Assembly: GCA_934667795.1 (NCBI GenBank)
Contig: CAKUMP010000149.1
Location: 1-6,099, forward strand
DNA length: 6,099 bases
From: an uncultured Chthoniobacterales bacterium
GTDB taxonomy: Bacteria; Verrucomicrobiota; Verrucomicrobiia; Chthoniobacterales; CAKUMP01
Reading direction: 5' to 3'
Positions within the stretch are counted from its first letter, which is position 1. Every line of letters starts with the position of its first letter. The notes below the pieces were generated by a model. It searched no databases, was not told where the DNA came from, and was given only the letters and a program-made list of their open reading frames with translations. The position numbers and the translations under genes were made by a program. Positions 1 to 5,860 of this stretch are shown here, piece after piece.

Positions 1-34
1 ATTTTGAACAGCAGTGAAAAATCCTGGAATTCTT

Positions 35-199
35 CTTCGTGTCTTTGTGCCTTCGTGTGCGATAATTCTTCCAGTGTGTCCCACCCCACATTTCTCCGCC
101 TCACCCCATTTTAATAATCCATTGCGACCTTTGCGCTCTTTGCGTGAAACTCTTTCTGTCGACGGGGACGTCGGCGCTCCCAAGGGTCTTCGTGTGAAG
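35..199. repeat. Imperfect short-period repeats of CTTCGTGTG and CTTTGCG type
   Basis: CTTCGTGTC occurs at 35-43 and CTTCGTGTG at 51-59 and 188-196. CCTTTGCG (128-135) is followed directly by CTCTTTGCG (136-144). The same CTTCGTGTG word, followed by a CCTTGCG-like word, reappears at 5733-5750 in the other repeat-rich intergenic region. This matches a style of dispersed intergenic repeat seen in many Verrucomicrobia, Planctomycetes and other large environmental genomes. That recognition is from memory; copy number cannot be judged from one window. No coding or RNA function is evident. Confidence 0.55.
158..175. repeat. Small REP-like hairpin
   Basis: CGACG (160-164) and CGTCG (169-173) form a perfect 5-bp stem around a GGGA loop. 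A G-T and a G-C pair (159/174 and 158/175) extend it to 7 bp. It lies inside the repeat-rich region after the minus-strand cluster and is locally more GC-rich than its surroundings. It could be a REP-type palindrome. It is about 80 bp beyond the last stop codon and has no T-run, so a terminator role is unlikely. Confidence 0.4.
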
Positions 200-256
200 T
201 TTTAAAGCCGTAGCAGGGACATTATTTGGACAAGAGTAGTAACGGGAATTTGTTTT

Positions 257-1027
257 CTATTCATTTTCCTGCAGATGCAGGGCATGGAACCAGCTACTGA
301 CAGGGCCGCTGTTGCCGTGAGCGGAGCGCAAGCCAAAATAACCGGAACCTGCATGAACCGCTTCATCGGTCATGACCGATGCCAGTTCCTGATCTTTTGC
401 GCCGGCCGGAGTCGTGCTCCAAAGCGACGCTTCAATCACATGCCCTTTTGCAGAAACTTCGAGAATATATTTCGTATGGGGATTGAGTGGATCTTGTATA
501 GGGGACGTGGCTAATGTCAGTTCATTTTCCACGTGTGAAATGGGATTCCAGAAAATACTCAGAGCACGTTCCATATTATATGGTTCGACAGCAATGTAAT
601 ATCCTTCCGCACGTTCATATTGAGGCACCTGCGCACGTAATAAAATCCCTCTGCTGGAACTGGTCGCGCTTGGTTGTTGATCGTAAGAAAATGTCACGCT
701 TGCTGTGAAATCTCCAAATTGCTGGGTCCCCGGACCTTCATAATAAACGAGAGCATTCGCAGGGTTTTTCCCCGGGCGCTGAATCAAAAGTGCCGTCTGG
801 TTAGTGTCAGAAATTTCCTGAATCTCCGCAATCACCTCGCGACCTTTTGCTACCATTTTCCAGTCAGGTGGAACATTCCCAATCGGGGAAGTAAAAGATT
901 CACTCAAACGCTCGGACCCATGGAGCGAAAGCCCGAAAAAGGGAAGAAGAGAGAACGCAGAAAATGTGGCAATGATAACTGCTTTCGCATTTATCCTGTG
1001 TAAAGAATTGAAATGTTTTTTTATCAT
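257..1027 (-). CDS. Secreted LamG/concanavalin-like protein, paralogue of upstream gene, no PEP-CTERM
   Basis: A 256-residue protein with a likely Sec signal peptide: basic N-terminus (IKKH, HRINAK), then a hydrophobic stretch at about residues 15-35, with cleavage plausible near the LHGS region. The mature part is a clear paralogue of the gene just upstream. Shared blocks include LSESFTSPIGNVPPDW, LLRAQVPQY with GYYIAV, NPISH, a VIEASLW strand and GYFGLRS near the C-terminus. These beta-strand-like blocks, and the closing GYFGLRS type of strand, resemble LamG-like or DUF1080-type beta-sandwich domains, which often bind or act on carbohydrate; that fold assignment is an inference. Unlike its paralogue it stops right after the last domain strand (HLQENE) and has no PEP-CTERM tail, so it is probably free in the periplasm or secreted. 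Its ATG overlaps the upstream stop as ATGA and no Shine-Dalgarno is visible, so translational coupling is likely. Specific function is unknown. Confidence 0.8.
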   Translation of the reverse strand: MIKKHFNSLHRINAKAVIIATFSAFSLLPFFGLSLHGSERLSESFTSPIGNVPPDWKMVAKGREVIAEIQEISDTNQTALLIQRPGKNPANALVYYEGPGTQQFGDFTASVTFSYDQQPSATSSSRGILLRAQVPQYERAEGYYIAVEPYNMERALSIFWNPISHVENELTLATSPIQDPLNPHTKYILEVSAKGHVIEASLWSTTPAGAKDQELASVMTDEAVHAGSGYFGLRSAHGNSGPVSSWFHALHLQENE

Positions 1028-1875
1028 AAAGCTTGAGAATGGGAATAGCGACGCATCGAAAGAAGTCCGATAAAGCCAGTGAAAATTAAAAGAACAGCAG
1101 ATGGTTCCGGAATGGTTTGTTCAAGATAGAGGTTTCGCATATAAACGGCTTGATTTGTATTACCAAAACCATTTCGTAAACCAAAATAACCAGCGGTTGT
1201 GTTGGCAGACAAATAGGTGGCGGATGCCAGTTCTATTGGGGTCGCACCAAGAGTCCAAAGAGAGGCGGTAATCACAGAACCAACCGCAGACATCTCCAGT
1301 TTGTAATCCGTATTATTTAAGAGTGAAGTAGAAAAAGTGTCATAGGCATGGAGCGTGCCGGAGGCAGAGCTATGATTATGTCCAATGGGGTTTTCATAAA
1401 TACCTATTCTGCCATTTCCTTCTCCGGTGCCCATACTGATCGCAATGTAATAGCCGTTGAAATTATTATAGGAGAGAGATTGCGCGCGTACGACAAATCC
1501 AGCGGAAGAGTTGACGGCGAATGCACTTGTACTGCCAGAAGGGCGTATAATGATCTCTGCGGAAAAGTCTGACATTTTTCCGTCACTACTTTCTCCCAGA
1601 GGGCTGGTGTAATAAATAGCTCCAGAGCCGCCACCACGATAAAATCGGAGCGCGTTACCTGTTTCCGGATTTATTTCCTTAATACCAACTGTGTTGCCAT
1701 TAGTATTGTCCACGCTTCCTGACAATCGTAGCGTCCATCCGGCGGGGATTCCATCCACCGGAGTATCAAATGCTTCTGTAAGGGAGGCACTCTGTAAAGT
1801 TGGAAGCGGAAGACAAAGGATGCCTGCTATCAGGCAAGAAAACAGAATTGCGTGTTTTAGATTGTTCAAGATCAT
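1024..1875 (-). CDS. PEP-CTERM protein with LamG/concanavalin-like domain
   Basis: A 283-residue exported protein. The N-terminus is a Sec-type signal peptide (hydrophobic core at about residues 8-25, likely cleavage after QSA near residue 30). Residues about 31-254 form a beta-rich domain with the blocks LTEAFDTPVDGIPAGW, FVVRAQ, NGYYIAIS, NPIGH, ITASLW and AGYFGLRNGFGN. The C-terminus is a classic PEP-CTERM signal: PEP at residues 256-258, a hydrophobic helix, then an arginine pair. PEP-CTERM proteins are known substrates of exosortase and typically reach the cell surface or extracellular matrix. The gene lies 52 bp after the DUF1501 stop and overlaps the next, paralogous gene by 4 bp, so all four genes are probably one transcript. 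The gap contains no clear Shine-Dalgarno (the start is preceded by GAAAA). Carbohydrate binding is plausible from the fold but not shown. Confidence 0.85.
   Translation of the reverse strand: MILNNLKHAILFSCLIAGILCLPLPTLQSASLTEAFDTPVDGIPAGWTLRLSGSVDNTNGNTVGIKEINPETGNALRFYRGGGSGAIYYTSPLGESSDGKMSDFSAEIIIRPSGSTSAFAVNSSAGFVVRAQSLSYNNFNGYYIAISMGTGEGNGRIGIYENPIGHNHSSASGTLHAYDTFSTSLLNNTDYKLEMSAVGSVITASLWTLGATPIELASATYLSANTTAGYFGLRNGFGNTNQAVYMRNLYLEQTIPEPSAVLLIFTGFIGLLSMRRYSHSQAL
1027..1113 (-). other. PEP-CTERM sorting signal (residues 255-283)
   Basis: The tripartite signal is complete: IPEPSA, a hydrophobic segment (VLLIFTGFIGLLSM) and the basic RR, followed by a short tail of seven residues (YSHSQAL). 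Such signals are recognised by exosortase in Gram-negative bacteria that make exopolysaccharide. It implies that the genome carries an exosortase elsewhere; none is in this window. Confidence 0.9.
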
Positions 1876-1927
1876 TTTTCAATAGTGTGTTGAGTGTAAG
1901 AGAGGGGGGATAGAAGTAGAGAATGGT

Positions 1928-3253
1928 TCAAGTGATGATAGGAATGTGGTCAAAGGCATTTCCCAGTACCTGTTTGGAATCTCCTCCGAGCCATTGGTCG
2001 ATGAGAGTGGCATAGACGGAACGGAAATCGGTGGTGTATCGGATATCCCCATTAATGAGGTTTTGAAGGTCCGGATTGGGCCCATGTACGCCTGGTTTGG
2101 AGCGAGGACCAAACAAGAACATGGGAGCAGCCGCTCCATGGTCGGTCCCGTTACTGGCATTTTCTGCGGCGCGACGCCCGAACTCGCTGAAAGCCATCAC
2201 GATCACTTGCTGATCCAGGTTATCCCGTTTTAAATCTGCCAGGAAAGCATGGACGGAAGAACCGAGGTCTTCGAGAAGACGCGCATGCGTGTAGGGCTGT
2301 GACGAATGGGTGTCATACCCTCCCTGGTGCGTATAATACACACGCGTCGGCATGTCGCCGGCAATGAGGGATGCCACCATTCGAAGCTGTTGTCCGAGTG
2401 CCGAGTTCGGGTAATTTGCTTTCGAGGAGGATTCGCTGAGAATACGACGAATCTGATCACCCGAGAGTACGGCATTCATGGCGGTGTGGCGCAGGAATTC
2501 CAGCGTTTCAGGCTCATTGCCCTGGACGGCCCCCAGGTTTTGCATCGACATCCTGCGAGAGGAATGTGCGCCACCCGGACGGTTAATGGCTTCAAAAATT
2601 GCTTCCTGTGCTTTTGCGAGAGCAGGCGTTTCTCCGCTGGGGTTCCACTGGAATGTGTCCGGATTATCCAGGATCAGACTGACATTCGAATCGTTGCGAA
2701 ATGCTTGCGGAACAATTTTCCCAAATGTCATCCCGATACTGGCGACGTCTTTTTTATTATGTGGATCAATACCCGCGCATTGTGAATCAAAATACCGTCC
2801 GAGCCAACCCTCGGTGGGGGAGGATTCGCCAGGCGCAGCAGCCGTATGCCAGATTTCCATGGAGCGGAAATGACTCCGATCCGGGTTGGGGTATCCCACA
2901 TTTTGTATGATGGATAATTGGCCACGGTCATGAAGATCTTTCCAGGTCGTCAGAGCCGGGTTCAGGCCGACATCATCATTGAGTCGGAGTGCCTGATCGG
3001 GAGGAATATAAATATTCGGGCGTAGATGAAAATACTCATCATCGCGAAGTGGGATGACCGTATTGAGTCCATCGTTTCCTCCGCCTAACTGGACTACTAC
3101 CAGGATGGTTTGTTCTTTGCCCGGTTGAGCGGCAGCGGCGGTACGCGCCAGAAAGGAGGGGACAAAACCGGCGGCCGCAATCAGGCCCACGCCTTTGATT
3201 CCGGTGGTAAGGAATTCGCGACGCGTTTGAAGAAGTTTTGGATTGTTTAACAT
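1928..3253 (-). CDS. DUF1501 family protein, Tat-exported
   Basis: A 441-residue protein, of usual length for DUF1501. A twin-arginine signal is plain: TRREFL at residues 10-15, a hydrophobic stretch at about 19-35 and an alanine-rich cleavage region near 38-42. Family landmarks are GGGNDGLNTVIPL (57-69), DRSHFRSMEIWHT (125-137), a GGYDTHSSQ block (311-319), FSEFGRR (355-361) and TDHGAAAPMFLFG (370-382). DUF1501 is related to the alkaline-phosphatase/sulfatase superfamily. Asp61, His128, Asp314, His316, Glu357, Asp371 and His372 sit in conserved blocks and are candidate metal or active-site residues, but no activity is established for the family. The start is supported by GGAG eight bases before the ATG. 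The first 7 bp overlap the end of the DUF1800 gene, a pairing common in PVC and proteobacterial genomes. Likely acts, folded, in the periplasm or at the surface. Confidence 0.93.
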   Translation of the reverse strand: MLNNPKLLQTRREFLTTGIKGVGLIAAAGFVPSFLARTAAAAQPGKEQTILVVVQLGGGNDGLNTVIPLRDDEYFHLRPNIYIPPDQALRLNDDVGLNPALTTWKDLHDRGQLSIIQNVGYPNPDRSHFRSMEIWHTAAAPGESSPTEGWLGRYFDSQCAGIDPHNKKDVASIGMTFGKIVPQAFRNDSNVSLILDNPDTFQWNPSGETPALAKAQEAIFEAINRPGGAHSSRRMSMQNLGAVQGNEPETLEFLRHTAMNAVLSGDQIRRILSESSSKANYPNSALGQQLRMVASLIAGDMPTRVYYTHQGGYDTHSSQPYTHARLLEDLGSSVHAFLADLKRDNLDQQVIVMAFSEFGRRAAENASNGTDHGAAAPMFLFGPRSKPGVHGPNPDLQNLINGDIRYTTDFRSVYATLIDQWLGGDSKQVLGNAFDHIPIIT

Positions 3254-4791
3254 AACTGGTACTCCGGGCTACTCATAATAAGATGCACCAATCCCTTGAT
3301 GCGTTCATCAAATCTTTTATCATTGATATTCAGAGCAGTTCGGGTGCCACCTGCACTGGTTTCGGCAAACTGCAGATATTCACGGGCCATATCGGACGGG
3401 ACAGGTCGCTGCAAGTATTCGCGAACAATATAATCCGTGATCATGGTGGAATTCCGAAGCGTACGATCCAAGCCCTGTTTGGTAAATTCCTCGCGTGGCG
3501 ACCAGCTACTGGTTGCAAGGTTTCTCTGACTTTCAATAAAACTGCGACGGTTGTTGCCTCGGCTGGCATCTTCACGATCAAACATTTTGAAGTTGTCGGG
3601 ACTTACTCCGTAGATCAAAAAGTTGGCAAAATTATAGCGCAGCAGAAGCGTGGTGGAATTGATCCAGGACGAACCGCCCGGCCAGCCATTGACGTCCGGT
3701 GGGAAAAAGAGGTCTTGTCCCATGCGCTGAAGAATCCCGACCATGACGTTTTCTTTAGGCAGCGACATCCGCATCGCCTTGAGCGCCCCAACTGCCAACA
3801 CGACAGGAGATTTAATTAAACGACATCGGACATCCGGTGAATAAAATAGTCGGGAGCGAAAAAGAACGCCGAGAAATAATTTCAGATCCCGGTTGCAGGC
3901 ATCAAATGTTTGGGCTGCTTGTTCCGCAATCGTATCATCAGGATCTTCAATCACGAAATAGTCGAGCAGTTTCCAGGAAATAAAACGCCCGGTCGCAGGA
4001 TGGTTGCTGAGAATGTTCGCAATGTCCTCACCGTCCAGATTGCCTGTGACTCCCAAAAAGGTTTTAGTCCCGGTGTCATGATGGTTTTCCTTAAACTGAA
4101 ATTCCCAAGTTTCACGATCGACCGAGTATCCGGTAAGTGCTCGCGCGGATTCCATGACATCCTGTTCGGTGTATTGGTTGACCCCGGTGGAGAAAAGTTC
4201 CATCAGTTCGCGTGCGAAATTTTCATTCGGTCGTTCCTTGCGACTCGATGCGTTGTCCAGCCAGACGAGCATTGCCGGGTTGTGAACCACCGCGTGAAGA
4301 ATGTCAGAAAATTTGCTGACCGCATGCTGGCGGTACAATTCATTTTGTTCCCAAAGAGGAAACACCCGGTAAATTTTATCTTCGAAAGACGTCGCGAAAT
4401 GCGAATGCCAGAAGAGTGTCATTTTCTCCTGGAGGGGATATTTGGTGTTCAGCATTTTGCGCAGCCACCACATTTTCAATTGATCAATGGATTTTCTTTG
4501 AAAATAACGGCGTTCGTTCTGTTCTTTCTGACGTTCGAGAACGGGAAGGTCATTGACGCGGATACGAAAAGCCGCTTCCGGTTCCAGTGGGAGCTGCGCG
4601 ATTTCCGGTGGCTTTTCCGGTGGTGTATATTTGGGGATTTGAATCAGCCAGTCCACCGCCTCCTCAAGTCCCATCTTGTGAAGACGCTGCACCTCTGTCC
4701 ATGTGCCGCCAAATCCAGCTCGCCAAAGCAGATGCGCTGCGGCATATTCGTCAAATTCATCAGGCGATATGGGGGCGAAAATATCTTGCAT
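3247..4791 (-). CDS. DUF1800 family protein
   Basis: A 514-residue protein, within the usual range for DUF1800. Landmarks in order: the N-terminal HLLWRAGFG block (20-28), FWHSHFATS (128-135), HNPAMLVWLDN (170-180) followed by RPNENFARELMELFSTG (187-203), TEQDVMESARALTGY (208-222), FFPPDVNGWPGG (362-373), and a C-terminal SSPEYQ typical of these proteins. It is the usual genomic partner of DUF1501 and the first gene of the minus-strand cluster; its stop overlaps the DUF1501 start by 7 bp (ATGTTAA), implying coupled translation. No signal peptide or membrane helix is visible at the N-terminus (MQDIFAPISPDEFDEYAAAH), so it is either cytoplasmic or leaves the cell with a partner. No Shine-Dalgarno precedes the ATG; the upstream DNA is AT-rich. 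The molecular function of the family is not established. An unbroken 909-base frame runs antisense to the 5' two-thirds and is treated as a shadow. Confidence 0.93.
   Translation of the reverse strand: MQDIFAPISPDEFDEYAAAHLLWRAGFGGTWTEVQRLHKMGLEEAVDWLIQIPKYTPPEKPPEIAQLPLEPEAAFRIRVNDLPVLERQKEQNERRYFQRKSIDQLKMWWLRKMLNTKYPLQEKMTLFWHSHFATSFEDKIYRVFPLWEQNELYRQHAVSKFSDILHAVVHNPAMLVWLDNASSRKERPNENFARELMELFSTGVNQYTEQDVMESARALTGYSVDRETWEFQFKENHHDTGTKTFLGVTGNLDGEDIANILSNHPATGRFISWKLLDYFVIEDPDDTIAEQAAQTFDACNRDLKLFLGVLFRSRLFYSPDVRCRLIKSPVVLAVGALKAMRMSLPKENVMVGILQRMGQDLFFPPDVNGWPGGSSWINSTTLLLRYNFANFLIYGVSPDNFKMFDREDASRGNNRRSFIESQRNLATSSWSPREEFTKQGLDRTLRNSTMITDYIVREYLQRPVPSDMAREYLQFAETSAGGTRTALNINDKRFDERIKGLVHLIMSSPEYQLC
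3262..3265 (-). promoter_or_regulatory. Shine-Dalgarno of the DUF1501 gene
   Basis: Minus-strand GGAG, eight bases before the ATG at 3253, inside the last codons of the DUF1800 gene. It is the only clear Shine-Dalgarno among the five complete genes here and fixes the start that yields the Tat signal peptide. Confidence 0.65.
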
Positions 4792-4906
4792 TTAATATAT
4801 CAGACTTTTGAAAATTAAAACATTTTACTTTTTTAAAAATAAAATACTCAGATTCTCATCAGGTGGTCGGCAGTATATCGAGCGGTATAAAGACCTCAGG
4901 ATATAC

Positions 4907-4921
4907 TCGGGAATATCCCGA
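4907..4921. promoter_or_regulatory. Inverted repeat TCGGGA-ATA-TCCCGA, possible operator
   Basis: Perfect 6-bp arms around a 3-bp spacer, in the middle of the divergent intergenic region, 116 bp from the DUF1800 start and 144 bp from the yceI start. A wider pair, AGTATAT (4872-4878) and ATATACT (4901-4907), abuts it. The GC-rich arms stand out from the AT-rich background. It could be an operator for a dimeric regulator; no specific regulator is suggested by the sequence. Confidence 0.35.
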
Positions 4922-4993
4922 AAAACTCCAAATGATTTAATTCAGGATAATTTCATCCAGATTAACACCATTTGAAAGAACTAAGTCTCTCTA

Positions 4994-5011
4994 CCCCCCA
5001 ATTATAGGGGG
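4994..5011. promoter_or_regulatory. C6/G5 inverted repeat upstream of yceI
   Basis: CCCCCC (4994-4999) and GGGGG (5007-5011) flank a 7-base AT spacer, about 54 bases before the yceI-like ATG and just upstream of its proposed -35. It could be a regulator-binding site. A terminator is unlikely, as no gene ends here and no T-run follows. Confidence 0.35.
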
Positions 5012-5027
5012 AATATAACAAAATATT

Positions 5028-5056
5028 TTGTGTTTTTCAAGCAAATTTGCTATATT
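5028..5056 (+). promoter_or_regulatory. Candidate promoter of yceI-like gene
   Basis: TTGTGT (5028-5033, three of six bases matching TTGACA) and TATATT (5051-5056, five of six matching TATAAT) are separated by 17 bases. The -10 ends only eight bases before the ATG at 5065, so a start seven or so bases downstream would give a leaderless or nearly leaderless mRNA. This fits with the lack of any Shine-Dalgarno. The call rests on sequence match only. Confidence 0.4.
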
Positions 5057-5064
5057 CTTCGCAT

Positions 5065-5661
5065 ATGAAAAAAATAATGCTTGGAATTTTGTCGGCAGGG
5101 ATGGTTATCACGAGTGGTTGGGCAGCAGAAGGCGTGGTAACTCAGGAAATTGACAGTGCGCATTCTTCGATTAGTTTTTCAATTCGACACTTTTATACAC
5201 AGGTCAAAGGAGGATTTGATAAGGTCTCCGGAGAGATCCAATTCAATAAGGAGAAACCTGAGGAGTCTTCAGTCAAAGTCCGTATTGATGTCGCGAGCAT
5301 TAATACGGGGGTGGACAAACGGGATGAACATCTGCGGAGTGCAGACTTTTTTGAAGTGGAAAAATATCCTGAAATGACATTTGTCAGCACGAAGGTTGAA
5401 AAGACAGGAGATAAAACCGGGAAAATACATGGAGATCTGACTTTGCACGGGGTGACGAAACCGGTTGTTCTGGATGTGGAATTTTTGGGAAGCGGCCCGG
5501 ATGGAAAAGGAAATGTCCGGAATGGCTGGACAGGAACAACGACTCTGAAACGTTCTGATTTTGGAATCACTTATAATCAGGTGGTAGAAGAATTGTCCGT
5601 GATCGGAGATGATGTCGAAGTGACCCTGGACTTGTCGACCTTGTCGACAAGTGACAGTTGA
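5065..5661 (+). CDS. YceI family periplasmic protein
   Basis: A 198-residue protein of typical YceI length. The first 21 residues are a Sec signal peptide (MKKIM, hydrophobic core, cleavage likely after WAA). The mature part shows the family pattern: IDSAHSSISFSIRHF (29-43), FDKVSGEIQF (51-60), VRIDVASINTGVDKRDEHLRS across 72-92, DFFEVEKYPEMTFVST (94-109), GDLTLHGVTKPVVLDV (123-138) and RSDFGITYNQ (163-172). YceI proteins are lipocalin-like beta barrels that bind isoprenoid or other amphipathic ligands in the periplasm; the ligand here is unknown. The ATG at 5065 is preferred over an in-frame TTG at 5047 because it begins the signal peptide directly and the TTG overlaps the proposed -10. No Shine-Dalgarno is seen. 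The last eight residues (STLSTSDS) are encoded by repeat DNA, and the stop lies inside a heptamer unit. The gene appears to be monocistronic and convergent with a glucosidase gene. Confidence 0.93.
   Translation: MKKIMLGILSAGMVITSGWAAEGVVTQEIDSAHSSISFSIRHFYTQVKGGFDKVSGEIQFNKEKPEESSVKVRIDVASINTGVDKRDEHLRSADFFEVEKYPEMTFVSTKVEKTGDKTGKIHGDLTLHGVTKPVVLDVEFLGSGPDGKGNVRNGWTGTTTLKRSDFGITYNQVVEELSVIGDDVEVTLDLSTLSTSDS
5631..5651. repeat. CTTGTCGAC direct repeat and 12-bp palindrome
   Basis: CTTGTCGAC occurs twice back to back (5631-5639 and 5640-5648). The second copy is part of the perfect palindrome CTTGTCGACAAG (5640-5651). The duplication is in frame and gives the LSTLST at the C-terminus of the YceI-like protein. 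It runs straight into the TGACAG heptamer array and looks like a diverged extension of it. Confidence 0.65.
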
Positions 5662-5713
5662 CAGTTGACAGTTGACAGGTGACAGGTGACAGGTGACAGG
5701 TGACAGGTGACAG
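5651..5713. repeat. Tandem heptamer array, nine [G/T]TGACAG units
   Basis: Nine consecutive 7-bp units: GTGACAG, three of TTGACAG, then five of GTGACAG, followed by a diverged GTGCGAT. The array begins inside the coding end of the yceI-like gene and supplies its TGA stop (5659-5661). Open frames through the array on the minus strand give a Cys/Pro/Ser-rich periodic peptide, a known type of spurious prediction, and are not genes. Heptameric tandem arrays are known in some bacterial genomes (for example the STRR sequences of cyanobacteria); whether this one belongs to a described family cannot be told here. Confidence 0.95.
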
Positions 5714-5860
5714 GTGCGATACTCCAAATTCGCTTCGTGTGACCTTGCGTTTTAGAGCCCTTTTTTTACCCATCTTGAACTGCCAGCCATTGCGAATCAG
5801 CTTCCATTCAACTATAGGCCTGCATTTTGAGCGAATGATTCGTTTTCACAAGTGCCTTCT
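5714..5860. other. Unique-looking spacer between inverted heptamer arrays
   Basis: 147 bases with no gene. It holds a CTTCGTGTG word (5733-5741) shared with the repeats near the window start, a run of seven T (about 5761-5767) without an upstream hairpin, and a short palindrome CGAATGATTCG (5832-5842). No terminator, promoter or RNA gene can be supported. Confidence 0.6.

Larger units (their letters stand above)
1..256. other. Gene-free intergenic region with short repeats
   Basis: No credible gene is seen here. The only open frame (plus strand, 14-205) is built largely from repeat DNA: it has no recognisable domain or ribosome binding site and is rejected. The stretch lies downstream of the minus-strand four-gene cluster, whose last stop codon is at 257-259. 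I looked for an intrinsic terminator just beyond that stop (minus strand, 256 down to about 200) and found no GC-rich hairpin followed by a T-run. Positions 206-256 show no feature I can name. Confidence 0.7.
4792..5064. other. Divergent AT-rich intergenic region
   Basis: This 273-base region separates the minus-strand DUF1800 gene from the plus-strand yceI-like gene, so promoters for both should lie here. Next to the DUF1800 start (4792-4850) it is almost pure A/T, and I could not choose a convincing -10/-35 pair for that direction. The centre holds inverted repeats at 4907-4921 and 4994-5011, and an 8-base direct repeat, TCAGGATA, at 4896-4903 and 4942-4949. No small gene or RNA is recognised. 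Confidence 0.7.

Noticed and set aside
14..205. 63-codon open frame at the window start
   Set aside because: It is composed mostly of short intergenic repeats, with no Shine-Dalgarno, domain or coding-like composition.
1787..1875. Lipoprotein signal in the PEP-CTERM protein (Cys at residues 14 and 21)
   Set aside because: The residues before each cysteine (LFS and GIL) do not make a good lipobox, and cleavage after QSA further on fits a standard signal peptide better.
3910..4818. 302-codon open frame on the plus strand, antisense to the DUF1800 gene
   Set aside because: It lies almost wholly inside a strongly recognised DUF1800 gene, its product is rich in Phe, Cys and His without domain signs, and no ribosome binding site is evident. 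It is a shadow frame.
4792..4830. Promoter of the DUF1800 cluster (minus-strand TATATT at 4799-4794 or TAAAAT at 4827-4822)
   Set aside because: The first would place the transcript start inside the gene, and neither has a credible -35 at suitable spacing; in such AT-rich DNA these matches are expected by chance.
5651..5713. CRISPR array
   Set aside because: The units are 7 bp and directly adjacent, with no spacers and no cas genes nearby.
5755..5770. Intrinsic terminator for yceI at the T-run
   Set aside because: The seven T follow AGAGCCC, but no complementary GGGCT lies upstream to form a hairpin.
5269..5773. Minus-strand frames encoding periodic Cys/Pro/Ser/His-rich peptides through the heptamer array
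   Set aside because: The periodic peptide is simply the 7-bp repeat read in three frames, and the remainder is antisense to yceI. This is a known class of spurious protein.
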